A stretch of 64,000 bases of DNA from JAFGXT01 sp963677165 (GCA_963677165.2 CAXXSX010000002.1:4464001-4528000), one strand, 5' to 3'; positions 44,929 to 52,250 are shown, counted from the first letter of the stretch. The notes: a model not told the origin generated them from the letters alone. Program-made: numbers and translations.

Positions 44929-46089
44929 CTAGAAGTAGCCTTTGGCGCCTTCGGGACGGATGTCGGTGAGGGTGCCTTTATAGTGGCGGAGATCCTTTGA
45001 AATGTAAGGGTGTTCCGCAATGGCTTCTTCGTTCAGGTCGATGCCTAGTCCGGGTTTGTTGGGGATAAGCATGTGGCCGTCTTCAAATTTAACTTCTTCG
45101 GTGGATATTTCGCTACGCCATGGTACGTCCGCAGTCATGGTTTCAAGGAACGCGAAATTCGGGGTGCAGGCTGCCAATTGGAGGGTTGCGGCATTTGCGA
45201 CCGGACCGCTCGGGTTATGCGGACAGAACGGGATATGATAACATTCCGCCATTGCCGCGATCTTGCGCAGTTCGGAGATGCCTCCGGCGTGCGATACGTC
45301 CGGCTGAACAAAATCGGCGCATCCCATACGGAAGAAGTCGCGATAGTCATAGCGGCTGTAAAGACGTTCTCCGGCGGCGATTTGAACATTTACGCGGTTT
45401 TTAACTTCTACCAGACCTTCTTTGTTGTCCGGAGGGATAGGTTCTTCGAACCAGAGAATGTCGAAATCTTCCAGCGCGTGACCGATCTTAACGGCGGTCG
45501 GAATATTAAAACGTCCGTGACCTTCGATCAGGATATTGATTTCGTCACCGACGGCGTCGACAACTGCCTGTACACATTCCATAGCCTGTTTCATTTCCTG
45601 TTTGGAGATATTCAGCCAGGCGGAACCGAACGGATCCCACTTGAGACCTTTAAAGCCTGCTTTTACTGCTTCTTTGGCTTTTTTCGCGAATTCATCCGGT
45701 GTTTTTGCCGGGGCGAACCAGCCGTTGGCATAGCACGGAATACGATCCCGGCACTGTCCGCCGAGAAGTTGGTAAACCGGAACGCCGAGGTCCTTGCCTT
45801 TAATGTCCCACAATGCCATTTCCACAGATGCCAGCGAGCTCATCAGAACCGGGCCGCCGCGCCAGTAAGCGTCGCGGTAGGTGTCGTGCCAGAAGGCTTC
45901 GATATTGTGTGGATCCTTGCCGACGATATAGCGCTTCAGTTCCTTGATGGCTTCAACGACAGTTGGTTCACGGTATTCCAGAGTTGCTTCTCCAACGCCG
46001 TAGAGGCCGCTGTCGGTTTCCACCTTGCAGAACACCCAGTTGGTGCGGTAGCAGTGACAGATAAACGTTTTTATATCGGTAACTTTCAT
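44929..46089 (-). CDS. Enolase-superfamily sugar-acid dehydratase, galactonate-dehydratase-like
   Basis: Dehydrates an aldonate to a 2-keto-3-deoxy acid. The 386-residue protein has the capping domain and barrel of the mandelate racemase group. Metal ligands are probably E189 (IEGHGRF), E215 (FEEPIPP) and E241 (GERLYSR); H191 and H291 (PHNPSGP) are the likely acid/base residues, and QPDVSHAGG is at 262-270. The pattern is close to DgoD. Exact stereochemistry cannot be set from sequence. The ATG overlaps the UlaG-like stop (ATGA), with AAGGA 8 bases upstream. It is the last gene of SDR-lactonase-dehydratase. Confidence 0.85.
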   Translation of the reverse strand: MKVTDIKTFICHCYRTNWVFCKVETDSGLYGVGEATLEYREPTVVEAIKELKRYIVGKDPHNIEAFWHDTYRDAYWRGGPVLMSSLASVEMALWDIKGKDLGVPVYQLLGGQCRDRIPCYANGWFAPAKTPDEFAKKAKEAVKAGFKGLKWDPFGSAWLNISKQEMKQAMECVQAVVDAVGDEINILIEGHGRFNIPTAVKIGHALEDFDILWFEEPIPPDNKEGLVEVKNRVNVQIAAGERLYSRYDYRDFFRMGCADFVQPDVSHAGGISELRKIAAMAECYHIPFCPHNPSGPVANAATLQLAACTPNFAFLETMTADVPWRSEISTEEVKFEDGHMLIPNKPGLGIDLNEEAIAEHPYISKDLRHYKGTLTDIRPEGAKGYF

Positions 46090-46781
46090 AGTTCAAATCC
46101 TTTTCCGAGTTCCATTTCAAACGAGTCGATACCGGACGTTTTACAGCCGGTTACAAACGGGGCGGGATCGGCTGTATTTTCGGCAAACAGACCGTAGTGC
46201 ATCGGCAGGGCCTGTTTCGGCTTAATGGCCTTAACGGTTGTCAGGGCTTCTTCCAGCGTCATGTTGCCGAGGCGTCCGTTGATACAGATCAACACCAGGT
46301 CGCAGTTTTTTACTTCATCGACAAACAGCCGGTCGTCATATTCCGAGTCGCCGGTTAGATAGACCTTTTTCCCTTCGGTTTCAATCACGATTCCGACGGC
46401 TTCCGGGTCGGAGTGTTTCGCGAATACCGGAGTGATTTTTATACCTTTGAAGTCGAATGTTTCAAAACGGGTCATCTTGATCTGACGTTCTTTGGAAATA
46501 CCGAGTTCTGAAAAATGATCACAGCAGCTTACCGGACCGGTCATAACACATTCCGGATACATTTTTCCGATACGTTCGACAGTTTCCGGGTCGAGGTGGT
46601 CAAGATGGTCGTGTGTGCATACCAGCATATCCGGTTTGAGTTCTTCAAACGCCAGCGGATATTCCACCATGCGTTTGAGTCCTTTGGTTTCCAGAAAGTC
46701 GCTCATATACGGATCGACCAGAATTCTTTGTCCTTCGGTTTCGAATAAGAAGCTACCCTGTGACATCCATGTTATTTGCAT
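46086..46781 (-). CDS. Metallo-beta-lactamase-fold hydrolase, UlaG-like sugar-lactonase candidate
   Basis: A 231-residue hydrolase. The zinc motif is THDHLDH (H57, H59, D61, H62), with further ligands H122 in FAKHSDPEA, D144 in LTGDSEYDD and H196 in PMHYGLF. The compact form with a single domain resembles UlaG (ascorbate-6-phosphate lactonase) and the YtnP-like group. Between a dehydrogenase and an acid dehydratase, a role in opening a sugar lactone to the acid is the natural inference. AGGAAG lies 7 bases before the ATG. The stop overlaps the next start. Confidence 0.8.
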   Translation of the reverse strand: MQITWMSQGSFLFETEGQRILVDPYMSDFLETKGLKRMVEYPLAFEELKPDMLVCTHDHLDHLDPETVERIGKMYPECVMTGPVSCCDHFSELGISKERQIKMTRFETFDFKGIKITPVFAKHSDPEAVGIVIETEGKKVYLTGDSEYDDRLFVDEVKNCDLVLICINGRLGNMTLEEALTTVKAIKPKQALPMHYGLFAENTADPAPFVTGCKTSGIDSFEMELGKGFEL

Positions 46782-46792
46782 AATAATTCTTC

Positions 46793-47545
46793 CTATCTGA
46801 GGTACATGCCGCCGTTGACGTCAATCGTTGAGCCGGTGATATAGCGTCCACCTTCACTGGCAAGGTATACTGCTGCGAGACCGACATCACGCGGCTTTCC
46901 GAGACCAAGCATTACGCCGTCCGCTAACATTTTTACTTCATCTTCGCCGTGAGTCTGGATCAGCAGTTCGGTCTCGATGATTCCCGGAGCGATCGTATTC
47001 ACGGTAATGCCGAGTGGTGCGGCGGTTCTAGCCAGGGTTTTGGTGAACCCGAAAATACCGCCCTTGGTGGCGGCGTAGTGGACGTGTCCGTAAAGTGCGC
47101 CGCGGTGTCCCACGATGGAACTGATATTGATGATTTTGCCGGAACGTTGCGTACGCATGATATTCATGCCTTCCTTGCTGCACAGAAATACGCTTTTCAG
47201 GTTGGTGTCAATGATCCGTTCCCAGTCTTCAACCGTTGTTTCGAAGATATCCTGCGACTTTGTTGTTCCGGCGTTATTGACCAAAATATCCAGCTTGCCG
47301 AATTCTTTTTTGACGATCGCGAAAAGTTCTGCTACTTCAGTTTCGCTTCTTACATCGGCTTTAACCGCAATGGACTTACGGCCCATTTCGATAATTTCTT
47401 TGCTTACGCGCTCTGCCTCATCCTGACTGCTTGCATAGTTGATGACTACATCGGCTCCGGCTTCGGCCAGTGCCAGTGCGATTCCTTTTCCCAGACCGCG
47501 TGATGATCCGGTTACCAGTGCTACTTTTCCATCCAGTTCAAACAT
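46793..47545 (-). CDS. Short-chain dehydrogenase/reductase, sugar-oxidising candidate
   Basis: A 250-residue classical SDR. TGSSRGLGKGIA (about 13-24) binds the nucleotide; the Asn-Tyr region LVNNAGTT is at about 88-95, with catalytic Ser in ISSIVGHRG and Tyr-Lys in YAATKGG. It is close to the FabG/glucose-dehydrogenase group; its place before a lactonase and an aldonate dehydratase suggests oxidation of an aldose to a lactone, as in an Entner-Doudoroff-like route. AAGGAG lies 8 bases before the ATG. R1 copy d lies 25 bases upstream. Confidence 0.85.
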   Translation of the reverse strand: MFELDGKVALVTGSSRGLGKGIALALAEAGADVVINYASSQDEAERVSKEIIEMGRKSIAVKADVRSETEVAELFAIVKKEFGKLDILVNNAGTTKSQDIFETTVEDWERIIDTNLKSVFLCSKEGMNIMRTQRSGKIINISSIVGHRGALYGHVHYAATKGGIFGFTKTLARTAAPLGITVNTIAPGIIETELLIQTHGEDEVKMLADGVMLGLGKPRDVGLAAVYLASEGGRYITGSTIDVNGGMYLR

Positions 47546-47570
47546 TTTATAATCTCCTTAGTGTTTATTG

Positions 47571-47637
47571 CCGTACGACGGACGGCGTTATAACCGTTTC
47601 AGACTCCAGTCGCCAAGGCTCCTTGTGGAAGCGGGAA
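47571..47637 (+). repeat. R1 repeat copy d
   Basis: Starts CCGTACGACGGACGGCG, ends CTTGTGGAAGCGGGA. CCGTA and TGTGG still pair through G-T wobbles, so the closing stem is kept despite changes. It lies upstream of a minus-strand gene and does not adjoin a stop codon. The 130 bases after it hold an imperfect double CCTCG motif and no gene. Confidence 0.78.
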
Positions 47638-47768
47638 AATATTATATTTATCGGATTCAATACCTCGCCTCTCTGGGTCGCTTCTTAAAAATAATATTTT
47701 TGCTAAGCTTTTTTCAAAAGCGTTTCCGATACCTCGTGGGCTCAGCTCCGGGGTAATTCATTATACAA

Positions 47769-47908
47769 AGACTCATGCAAAATGTATTGTTACGGGTAGG
47801 GACGGTTCTCCGTAACCGTCCGCTATTTTGCGCCTGAGCTCAAAATTCTGAGGAACGGCGCGCTGCGGAGAGCGCACCCTACCCATTACGTCTCATATTA
47901 CAAGACTG
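47769..47908 (+). mobile_element. R2 MITE-like element, copy 1
   Basis: About 140 bp. GGGTAGG (47794-47800) and CCTACCC (47878-47884) close a cloverleaf-like core with three arms: GACGGTT/AACCGTC, ATTTTG/CAAAAT and GCGCT/AGCGC. The ends carry AGACTCATGCAAAATG and an inverted relative. Same orientation as copy 3, opposite to copy 2. No clear flanking duplication remains here. Confidence 0.8.
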
Positions 47909-47942
47909 TTTATATTATATGCTTCTATTTTTATTCAATTTT

Positions 47943-47987
47943 TTCCGGCGACCGCGGAGCCTGGAGCTCCCGTTCGTCGTACGGACC
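47943..47987 (-). repeat. R1-like head (copy f) after the IclR stop codon
   Basis: On the minus strand, two bases after the IclR TAA, the sequence runs TCCGTACGACGAACGGGAG and then CTCCAGGCTCCGCGG. The head matches R1 and R3; the remainder is short and diverged, with a small GGAGC/GCTCC hairpin. Confidence 0.6.
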
Positions 47988-48746
47988 TTATCCTATGGGA
48001 GTCCTTTTCGGTGACAATTTATCTGTAATCGACTGAGCCGCCCGGGCTACCCGGTCAAACTTCTCTGCTAATTCTTCATCTGTACATAGATTGGGCGGAA
48101 CAGATGCCCCCAGGGCCGCGATGAACTTATTATTAGAGTATACAGGAAACGCGGCGATTTTGAACCGGGGACTAATATTTTTTTCAAAGCCGTCCTTTCT
48201 GATTTTGCTCAGGCACTTTTTCAGTTTTTCGGGAGTTGAAGCCTCAACCCAGTCTTCCTGTGACGGCGTTCCCAGGCTGCGAATGATCTTTTCGCGCTGT
48301 TTCCGATCGCAGAATGCCAGCAGTACACGTCCGGTGGCGGTTTCGTAGAGATCGTCATAGAGCGGCGTGTCGAGTTCAATCATTACATCGGGATTATAGT
48401 TGTAGTGGCTCAGTATATAGCGGCTGTTGCCGTGGAGAACAGCAAAAAGCACAGAGTTCCCGATTTCCTGAGCGCAGTCTTTTATGATTGGATCGGCCGT
48501 TGAAGTTAACTTGTGCATGTATTGCTGTCCGTGTGTCACCCAGTAGGCGAGGGGGCCGAGGCAGTAGCCTGCCTGACGCGACACCTGGTCGAGATATCCC
48601 AGTTCCACCAGGTCTTTCAGGATGCGGATCGTTGTCGGTTGATTCAAATCCAGAGCGTCCACAATTTCGCCCGGCAGAACCGGACTCCCTTGTTTTGCTC
48701 CGATATATTCGATAATGTCAAATGTCTTCTTTAAAACTTTTATCAC
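47988..48746 (-). CDS. IclR-family transcriptional regulator
   Basis: A 252-residue regulator. The N-terminal winged helix includes ILKDLVELGYLDQVSRQAGY near 42-61, and the C-terminal GAF-like effector domain contains YETATGRVLLAFCD near 135. IclR proteins often control aromatic or sugar-acid catabolism with the pathway intermediate as effector. Start is GTG with GGAG 8 bases upstream. It lies between two parts of the uronate cluster on the same strand and is the only regulator there, so it is the likely controller, with a KDG-like effector as inference. Confidence 0.9.
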   Translation of the reverse strand: MIKVLKKTFDIIEYIGAKQGSPVLPGEIVDALDLNQPTTIRILKDLVELGYLDQVSRQAGYCLGPLAYWVTHGQQYMHKLTSTADPIIKDCAQEIGNSVLFAVLHGNSRYILSHYNYNPDVMIELDTPLYDDLYETATGRVLLAFCDRKQREKIIRSLGTPSQEDWVEASTPEKLKKCLSKIRKDGFEKNISPRFKIAAFPVYSNNKFIAALGASVPPNLCTDEELAEKFDRVARAAQSITDKLSPKRTPIG

Positions 48747-48792
48747 TACACAAACTCCATATTGTGAAGTATTATTTACTTAATATAAATAA

Positions 48793-48820
48793 ATATTATG
48801 TTTATATGAATAAAAGTCAA
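48793..48820 (-). promoter_or_regulatory. Candidate promoter of the IclR gene
   Basis: On the minus strand TTGACT (48820-48815), 16 bases and TAATAT (48798-48793). The surrounding 60 bases are very AT-rich. The 334-base gap up to the pseudopilin at 49080 also holds a short ORF (49007-49054) and a weak plus-strand TATACT near 48964. Confidence 0.5.
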
Positions 48821-49006
48821 GGGCATTTTTCCAAAAACAGCATAGAATTCGGTAGCTGGATTGAAATATTTCACTGGTAAGGGGAAACCACAATTTATGG
48901 TGAGTATCGAATTTTTAAATATAATACTTATTATTGCTATGGATATGTTTTTCTGTTTATTTTATACTTTAATAAAATGAATTCAACGTGCCAGGGAGGT
49001 GCAATT

Positions 49007-49054
49007 ATGAGTTACATTTGTAATTTTTCTTCCTGCGATAGTCAATATTTTTAA
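49007..49054 (+). CDS. Short leader-like ORF before the orphan pseudopilin
   Basis: ATG at 49007 follows AGGGAGGTG at ideal spacing and encodes 15 residues, MSYICNFSSCDSQYF, ending in TAA at 49052-49054. The ribosome site is stronger than that of most genes in the window. The stop is 25 bases before the pseudopilin ATG. It could be a leader peptide that couples or attenuates translation, or a chance ORF. Confidence 0.4.
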   Translation: MSYICNFSSCDSQYF

Positions 49055-49079
49055 GCAAATAACGAAAGGGAACAATATT

Positions 49080-49778
49080 ATGAACAAAACACGTAAAATT
49101 TATTGTAGAATTTTTACATTGATCGAGCTCCTTGTAGTTATTGCGATAATAGCAATTCTTGCTTCAATATTGCTGCCTGCATTAAACAGTGCGAGAGGCA
49201 AAGCGAAGAAAATATTATGTGCGAATAACTTGAAGCAGAATGGATTAATGATAACTTTTTATGCAAATGACTTCAATGATTACCTTATATGCAACAACCT
49301 GACCGTCTGGGGAGGGGCCGCCGGGGTGGATTCATGGGATACGATAATAGCTGATACCGGATATGCACAAAACTCCAAGACTTTGCTGTGTGACAGCCAG
49401 CTTCAAACCCAGAAAGAATATATCCCCAGATATGGCTATGGAAGTTTTCTGCGGGATTTTAACGTAAAAACTCATAAATTAAGCCAGGTAGATACAAAAT
49501 GGAAGGCAGCCGGAAATAATCAATGTATTATTTTAATGGACTCCGTACGAAAAAAATCGTCATATTTCAACTATCAGTTTATGGAAGCGACGGGGGCAGG
49601 ACAACATGCCGGTATACATCTGCGGCATGGCAAAAGAGCTAATGTACTTTTTATTGATGGCCGTGTTGAAGATGTTTCATATGGGGATATCGCTTCGATC
49701 CAGTCAGATGGTTCTTCGTATAAATATGGAGGACATTTTGCTCCAACAGAAGACTTTCAATATGTATACTTCAATTGA
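49080..49778 (+). CDS. Orphan pseudopilin-like protein, prepilin N-terminus and H-X9-DG domain
   Basis: A 232-residue protein with FTLIELLVVIAIIAILA at residues 12-28. The residue before F is Ile, so the usual Gly at the cleavage site is absent. The C-terminal motif is HGKRANVLFIDG. It stands alone on the plus strand inside a minus-strand catabolic cluster, with no glycosidase beside it; IclR is the divergent neighbour. AAAGGGAA precedes the ATG by about 8 bases. Its own terminator follows at 49830. It is more AT-rich than the flanking enzymes, in keeping with a separate history. Confidence 0.86.
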   Translation: MNKTRKIYCRIFTLIELLVVIAIIAILASILLPALNSARGKAKKILCANNLKQNGLMITFYANDFNDYLICNNLTVWGGAAGVDSWDTIIADTGYAQNSKTLLCDSQLQTQKEYIPRYGYGSFLRDFNVKTHKLSQVDTKWKAAGNNQCIILMDSVRKKSSYFNYQFMEATGAGQHAGIHLRHGKRANVLFIDGRVEDVSYGDIASIQSDGSSYKYGGHFAPTEDFQYVYFN

Positions 49779-49829
49779 TCTCCTCTAAGGAATTTACGGG
49801 GAGTCCCGAATAAAAACGAATGTAAACAT

Positions 49830-49862
49830 AGCGTCCGCCGCCAGTCGGTGGACGCTTTTTTT
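49830..49862 (+). terminator. Intrinsic terminator of the orphan pseudopilin
   Basis: AGCGTCCGCCG (49830-49840) pairs with CGGTGGACGCT (49846-49856), one G-T wobble, followed by a run of seven T. Confidence 0.87.
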
Positions 49863-49890
49863 AGAGCTTATCTATAAATCCGTAATTTAT

Positions 49891-50032
49891 GGCGGACACT
49901 CATGGCGTTAATCTGAGTCTGAAAGGAACTTTCAGCCAGATTAACGACATTACTTGCCACTGCGGGCTCCGTGGCCGGGTCCAGCGCGGAGTCGCTGGTC
50001 GCCAACGGCGAAATCCCCGTAACAAATCCGGG
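49891..50032 (-). repeat. R3 structured repeat, copy 2, abutting the hydroxyacid dehydrogenase stop codon
   Basis: Follows the TAA of the gene at 50033 directly on the minus strand. Stems (plus coordinates): 49902-49915 with 49937-49950 (13 of 14 pairs), inner CTGAAAG/CTTTCAG at 49919-49935, and CCAGCG/CGCTGG at 49981-49998. Several positions differ from copy 1 on both sides of a stem so that pairing is kept. The R1-like head seen in copy 1 is replaced by CCCGGATTTG. Confidence 0.83.
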
Positions 50033-51016
50033 TTAGGATTCGCTCATTACTTTTATGCGGTCGAGAGTGAGAGCTGTTGTCGGTTTTTCACCGTTGAAGA
50101 ATTTATCGAATTCATCGGCGAGGAACTGCCAGCGTAGTTCAAACTCAATCGGATTGTTGGCGCGATGAGGAGTGATCAGAACTTTGTCGTTGCCGCGCAG
50201 CGGACTATCAGCGGGGAGGGGTTCTTCTTCGAATACGTCGAGAGCCAGACGGATATCTTTCTTCGCGACGACTTCCGCCATTGCTTGTTCATCGACCATT
50301 TTACCACGGGCGATATTGACGAACAGGGCACGATCCTGCATCAGTTCGAACTGTTCGCGTCCGACCAGATGAGTGGTGCCGTTGGTGTGACCGCCGGACA
50401 AAATGATGACTTCGCATTCTGAGAAAATCTCGTTAAGACTGGCCTTGTGTACTTCCAGTTCTTCCGCTTCTTCGTTGGACATATGCGAAGAACAAACCCA
50501 TACGTCATCAGTAAAGGCAGCCATCAGATCGCGGATGCCGCTTCCGATCAGCCCGAAACCAATGATGCCTACTCTACGATCATGCAGAATTCGTGAACGT
50601 CCGTATTTGAATCGGGGCCATGGATCATCGCTGTTCATATGGTGGTGATAATTATGGATTTCCAGCAGGGAACTGAGTATCAGGCCAAGAGTATACTCCG
50701 CCATCGGACGCGGACGAGTCGGGCCGGTGTGGATCATGCAGAGTCCTTTTTCCAGCGCGTAAACATCATCGATACTCTGACGGGTACCGCCATAGGTTGT
50801 GCCGATCAGCTTCAGGTCCGTGCCTGCATCAATTACCTTTTGGGTGATAACAACACCGGGAGTATACGGAACAATCAGAGCGGTTTTCCCTGCAACATTG
50901 TCAAGCAGAGTCTGCTCGGTGCATCCCTCCAGTTCTATAATATCGGCATGTTCCTGCATGCGTGCCCTGGCTGCTTCGTCGGCAACTTTGCAGCCGAAAA
51001 GTATCTGTGGTTTCAT
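50033..51016 (-). CDS. D-isomer-specific 2-hydroxyacid dehydrogenase
   Basis: A 327-residue NAD(P)-dependent oxidoreductase. The nucleotide-binding motif is VGIIGFGLIGSGIR near residue 149. Catalytic Arg is in NIARGKMVDE, Glu in DVFEEEPL and His in ITPHRANN, all in family order. The family reduces 2-keto acids or acts on phosphoglycerate-like substrates; within a uronate cluster a keto-sugar acid is plausible but unproven. The N-terminal catalytic domain is typical in size. AAGGAAA lies before the ATG. R3 abuts the stop and R2 copy 2 lies 32 bases upstream of the start. Confidence 0.87.
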   Translation of the reverse strand: MKPQILFGCKVADEAARARMQEHADIIELEGCTEQTLLDNVAGKTALIVPYTPGVVITQKVIDAGTDLKLIGTTYGGTRQSIDDVYALEKGLCMIHTGPTRPRPMAEYTLGLILSSLLEIHNYHHHMNSDDPWPRFKYGRSRILHDRRVGIIGFGLIGSGIRDLMAAFTDDVWVCSSHMSNEEAEELEVHKASLNEIFSECEVIILSGGHTNGTTHLVGREQFELMQDRALFVNIARGKMVDEQAMAEVVAKKDIRLALDVFEEEPLPADSPLRGNDKVLITPHRANNPIEFELRWQFLADEFDKFFNGEKPTTALTLDRIKVMSES

Positions 51017-51048
51017 AATATAAATTTCCTTCCATATTTATTCAAAAC

Positions 51049-51186
51049 GATTCATGCTAAATGAATGAACCGGGTAGGGCGTGTTCTCCGTAGCGCGCCG
51101 TCTCCTGAAATTTTGTGTTTAGACGCAAAATAGCGGACGGTTGCGGAGAACCGTCCCTACCAAATTCATCTATTTCGCAAGACTCA
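51049..51186 (-). mobile_element. R2 MITE-like element, copy 2 (inverted)
   Basis: Same cloverleaf core as copy 1 but on the other strand. The ends, GATTCATGCTAAATGAATG on the left and, inverted, GAGTCTTGCGAAATAGATG on the right, are imperfect terminal inverted repeats of each other. The middle arm ATTTTG/CAAAAT is kept. Similar but inexact ATTTCCTTCCATAT and ATTTCTTCCAATAT lie on the two flanks, possibly a decayed duplication. Confidence 0.8.
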
Positions 51187-51232
51187 TTTCTTCCAATATA
51201 ACGCCTTTTTCTTTCGGTACAATTGAAAATAT

Positions 51233-51294
51233 CCCGCTCCCGCGAAAGCGACGCAGGAGCGTTGAGCAGTAATAACGCTGTCCGTCGTGCGGAC
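51233..51294 (-). repeat. R1 repeat copy e, one base after the KduD stop codon
   Basis: On the minus strand GTCCGCACGACGGACAGCG follows the TAG and the element ends GCGGGAGCGGGA. Compared with copy c, TCCGTA/TACGGA has become TCCGC/GCGGGA, which keeps the closing stem paired. Confidence 0.75.
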
Positions 51295-52065
51295 CTAGCG
51301 CCCCATCCATCCGCCGTCCACAAGCATAACTGTACCGTTCATATAATCAGATGCTTCAGACGCCAGAAATACGATTGGGCCCTTGAAATCATCGGGAGTG
51401 CCCCAGCGTCCGGCCGGAATGCGTTCCAGGATCGCGGCGCTGCGGGCCGGGTCCTCGCGTAGAGCCTGGGTATTGTCGGTAGCAATATATCCCGGAGCGA
51501 TCGCATTGACGTTTACGCCTTTTCCGGCCCATTCGTTGGAGAATGCCATTGCAAGTTCGCCGATTGCAGCCTTGCTGGCGGCGTAACCGGGAACGTTGAT
51601 GCCACCCTGGAATGTAAGCAGGGACGCGGTGAAGATAACTTTGCCGCTGCCGCGTGCGATCATATCGCGACCAAATTCACGGGTCATGATGAATTGCGCG
51701 GTCTGGTTGATTTCAATAACTTTGTCCCAGTATTCATCGGGATGTTCGGCGGCGGGTTTACGCAGGATGGTTCCGGCGTTGTTGACCAGGATATCGATCA
51801 CCGGAAATTCCGCTTTCACGGCACCGATAAATTCATAGAGGCTTTTGCGGTCGGAAAAGTCGCACTGATAAGCTTTGAAATTACGTCCCAGAGCTTTGAC
51901 TTCGCGTTCGATGTCGCTGCCTGTGAGTTCGAGCGTAGCGCTGACGCCGATGATATCGGCACCGGCTTCGGCAAGAGCCAGTGCCATGCCTTTACCGATA
52001 CCACGTTTGCATCCACTGACGATTGCGGTTTTTCCCTGCAAGCTGAATTTGTCCAGAATACTCAT
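51295..52065 (-). CDS. kduD: 2-dehydro-3-deoxy-D-gluconate 5-dehydrogenase (KduD)
   Basis: Reduces 2,5-diketo-3-deoxygluconate to 2-keto-3-deoxygluconate in pectin/oligouronide catabolism. The 256-residue SDR matches KduD almost throughout: TILRKPAAEH, EINQTAQFIMTREFGRDMI, SLLTFQGGINVPGYAASK with the catalytic Ser, Tyr and Lys, NEWAGKGVNVNAIAPGYIAT and the C-terminal VDGGWMGR. AAGGAG precedes the ATG. It was probably only a few bases from the acyltransferase gene before R2 copy 3 inserted. An R1 repeat adjoins its stop. Confidence 0.93.
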   Translation of the reverse strand: MSILDKFSLQGKTAIVSGCKRGIGKGMALALAEAGADIIGVSATLELTGSDIEREVKALGRNFKAYQCDFSDRKSLYEFIGAVKAEFPVIDILVNNAGTILRKPAAEHPDEYWDKVIEINQTAQFIMTREFGRDMIARGSGKVIFTASLLTFQGGINVPGYAASKAAIGELAMAFSNEWAGKGVNVNAIAPGYIATDNTQALREDPARSAAILERIPAGRWGTPDDFKGPIVFLASEASDYMNGTVMLVDGGWMGR

Positions 52066-52083
52066 AAATTAATTCTCCTTTGG

Positions 52084-52250
52084 TTGAGATAAATTAAGAT
52101 TCGTGCGAAATGCAATTTTTCTGGTAGGGACGGTTCTCCGCAACCGTCCGCTATTTTGTGCCTAAGCACAAAATTCCGAGAGACGGCGCGCTGCGGAGAG
52201 CGCTCCCTACCCAAATTCGTCTATTTCGCTAGACTCATTGAGATAAATTA
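52084..52250. mobile_element. R2 MITE-like element, copy 3, with 13-bp target duplication
   Basis: Element 52097-52237 (141 bp) flanked by the exact direct repeat TTGAGATAAATTA at 52084-52096 and 52238-52250. The core has GGTAGGG/CCCTACC closing pairs and the three arms; the middle arm ATTTTGTGC/GCACAAAAT is a perfect 9-bp stem. Its ends are imperfect inverted repeats (GATTCGTGCGAAATG and GAGTCTAGCGAAATA). The right end supplies the stop codon of the acyltransferase gene. It encodes no protein. Confidence 0.88.

Noticed and set aside
44526..45020. 164-codon minus-strand frame between DUF1353 and dehydratase genes
   Set aside because: It runs through the end of the dehydratase gene and R3 copy 1, has no ribosome site, and its product shows no protein-like features beyond one hydrophobic stretch.
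49543..49553. CTCCGTACGAA inside the orphan pseudopilin gene
   Set aside because: It resembles the R1 head, but nothing else of the element follows and it is in coding sequence; coincidence.
51020..51200. Possible target duplication around R2 copy 2 (ATTTCCTTCCATAT / ATTTCTTCCAATAT)
   Set aside because: The two are inexact and the left one is 20 bases away from the element end, so it cannot be claimed as a duplication.
47571..52250. Interspersed repeats as a CRISPR array
   Set aside because: The repeats are long, of differing families and orientations, and separated by whole genes; no regular repeat-spacer pattern exists.
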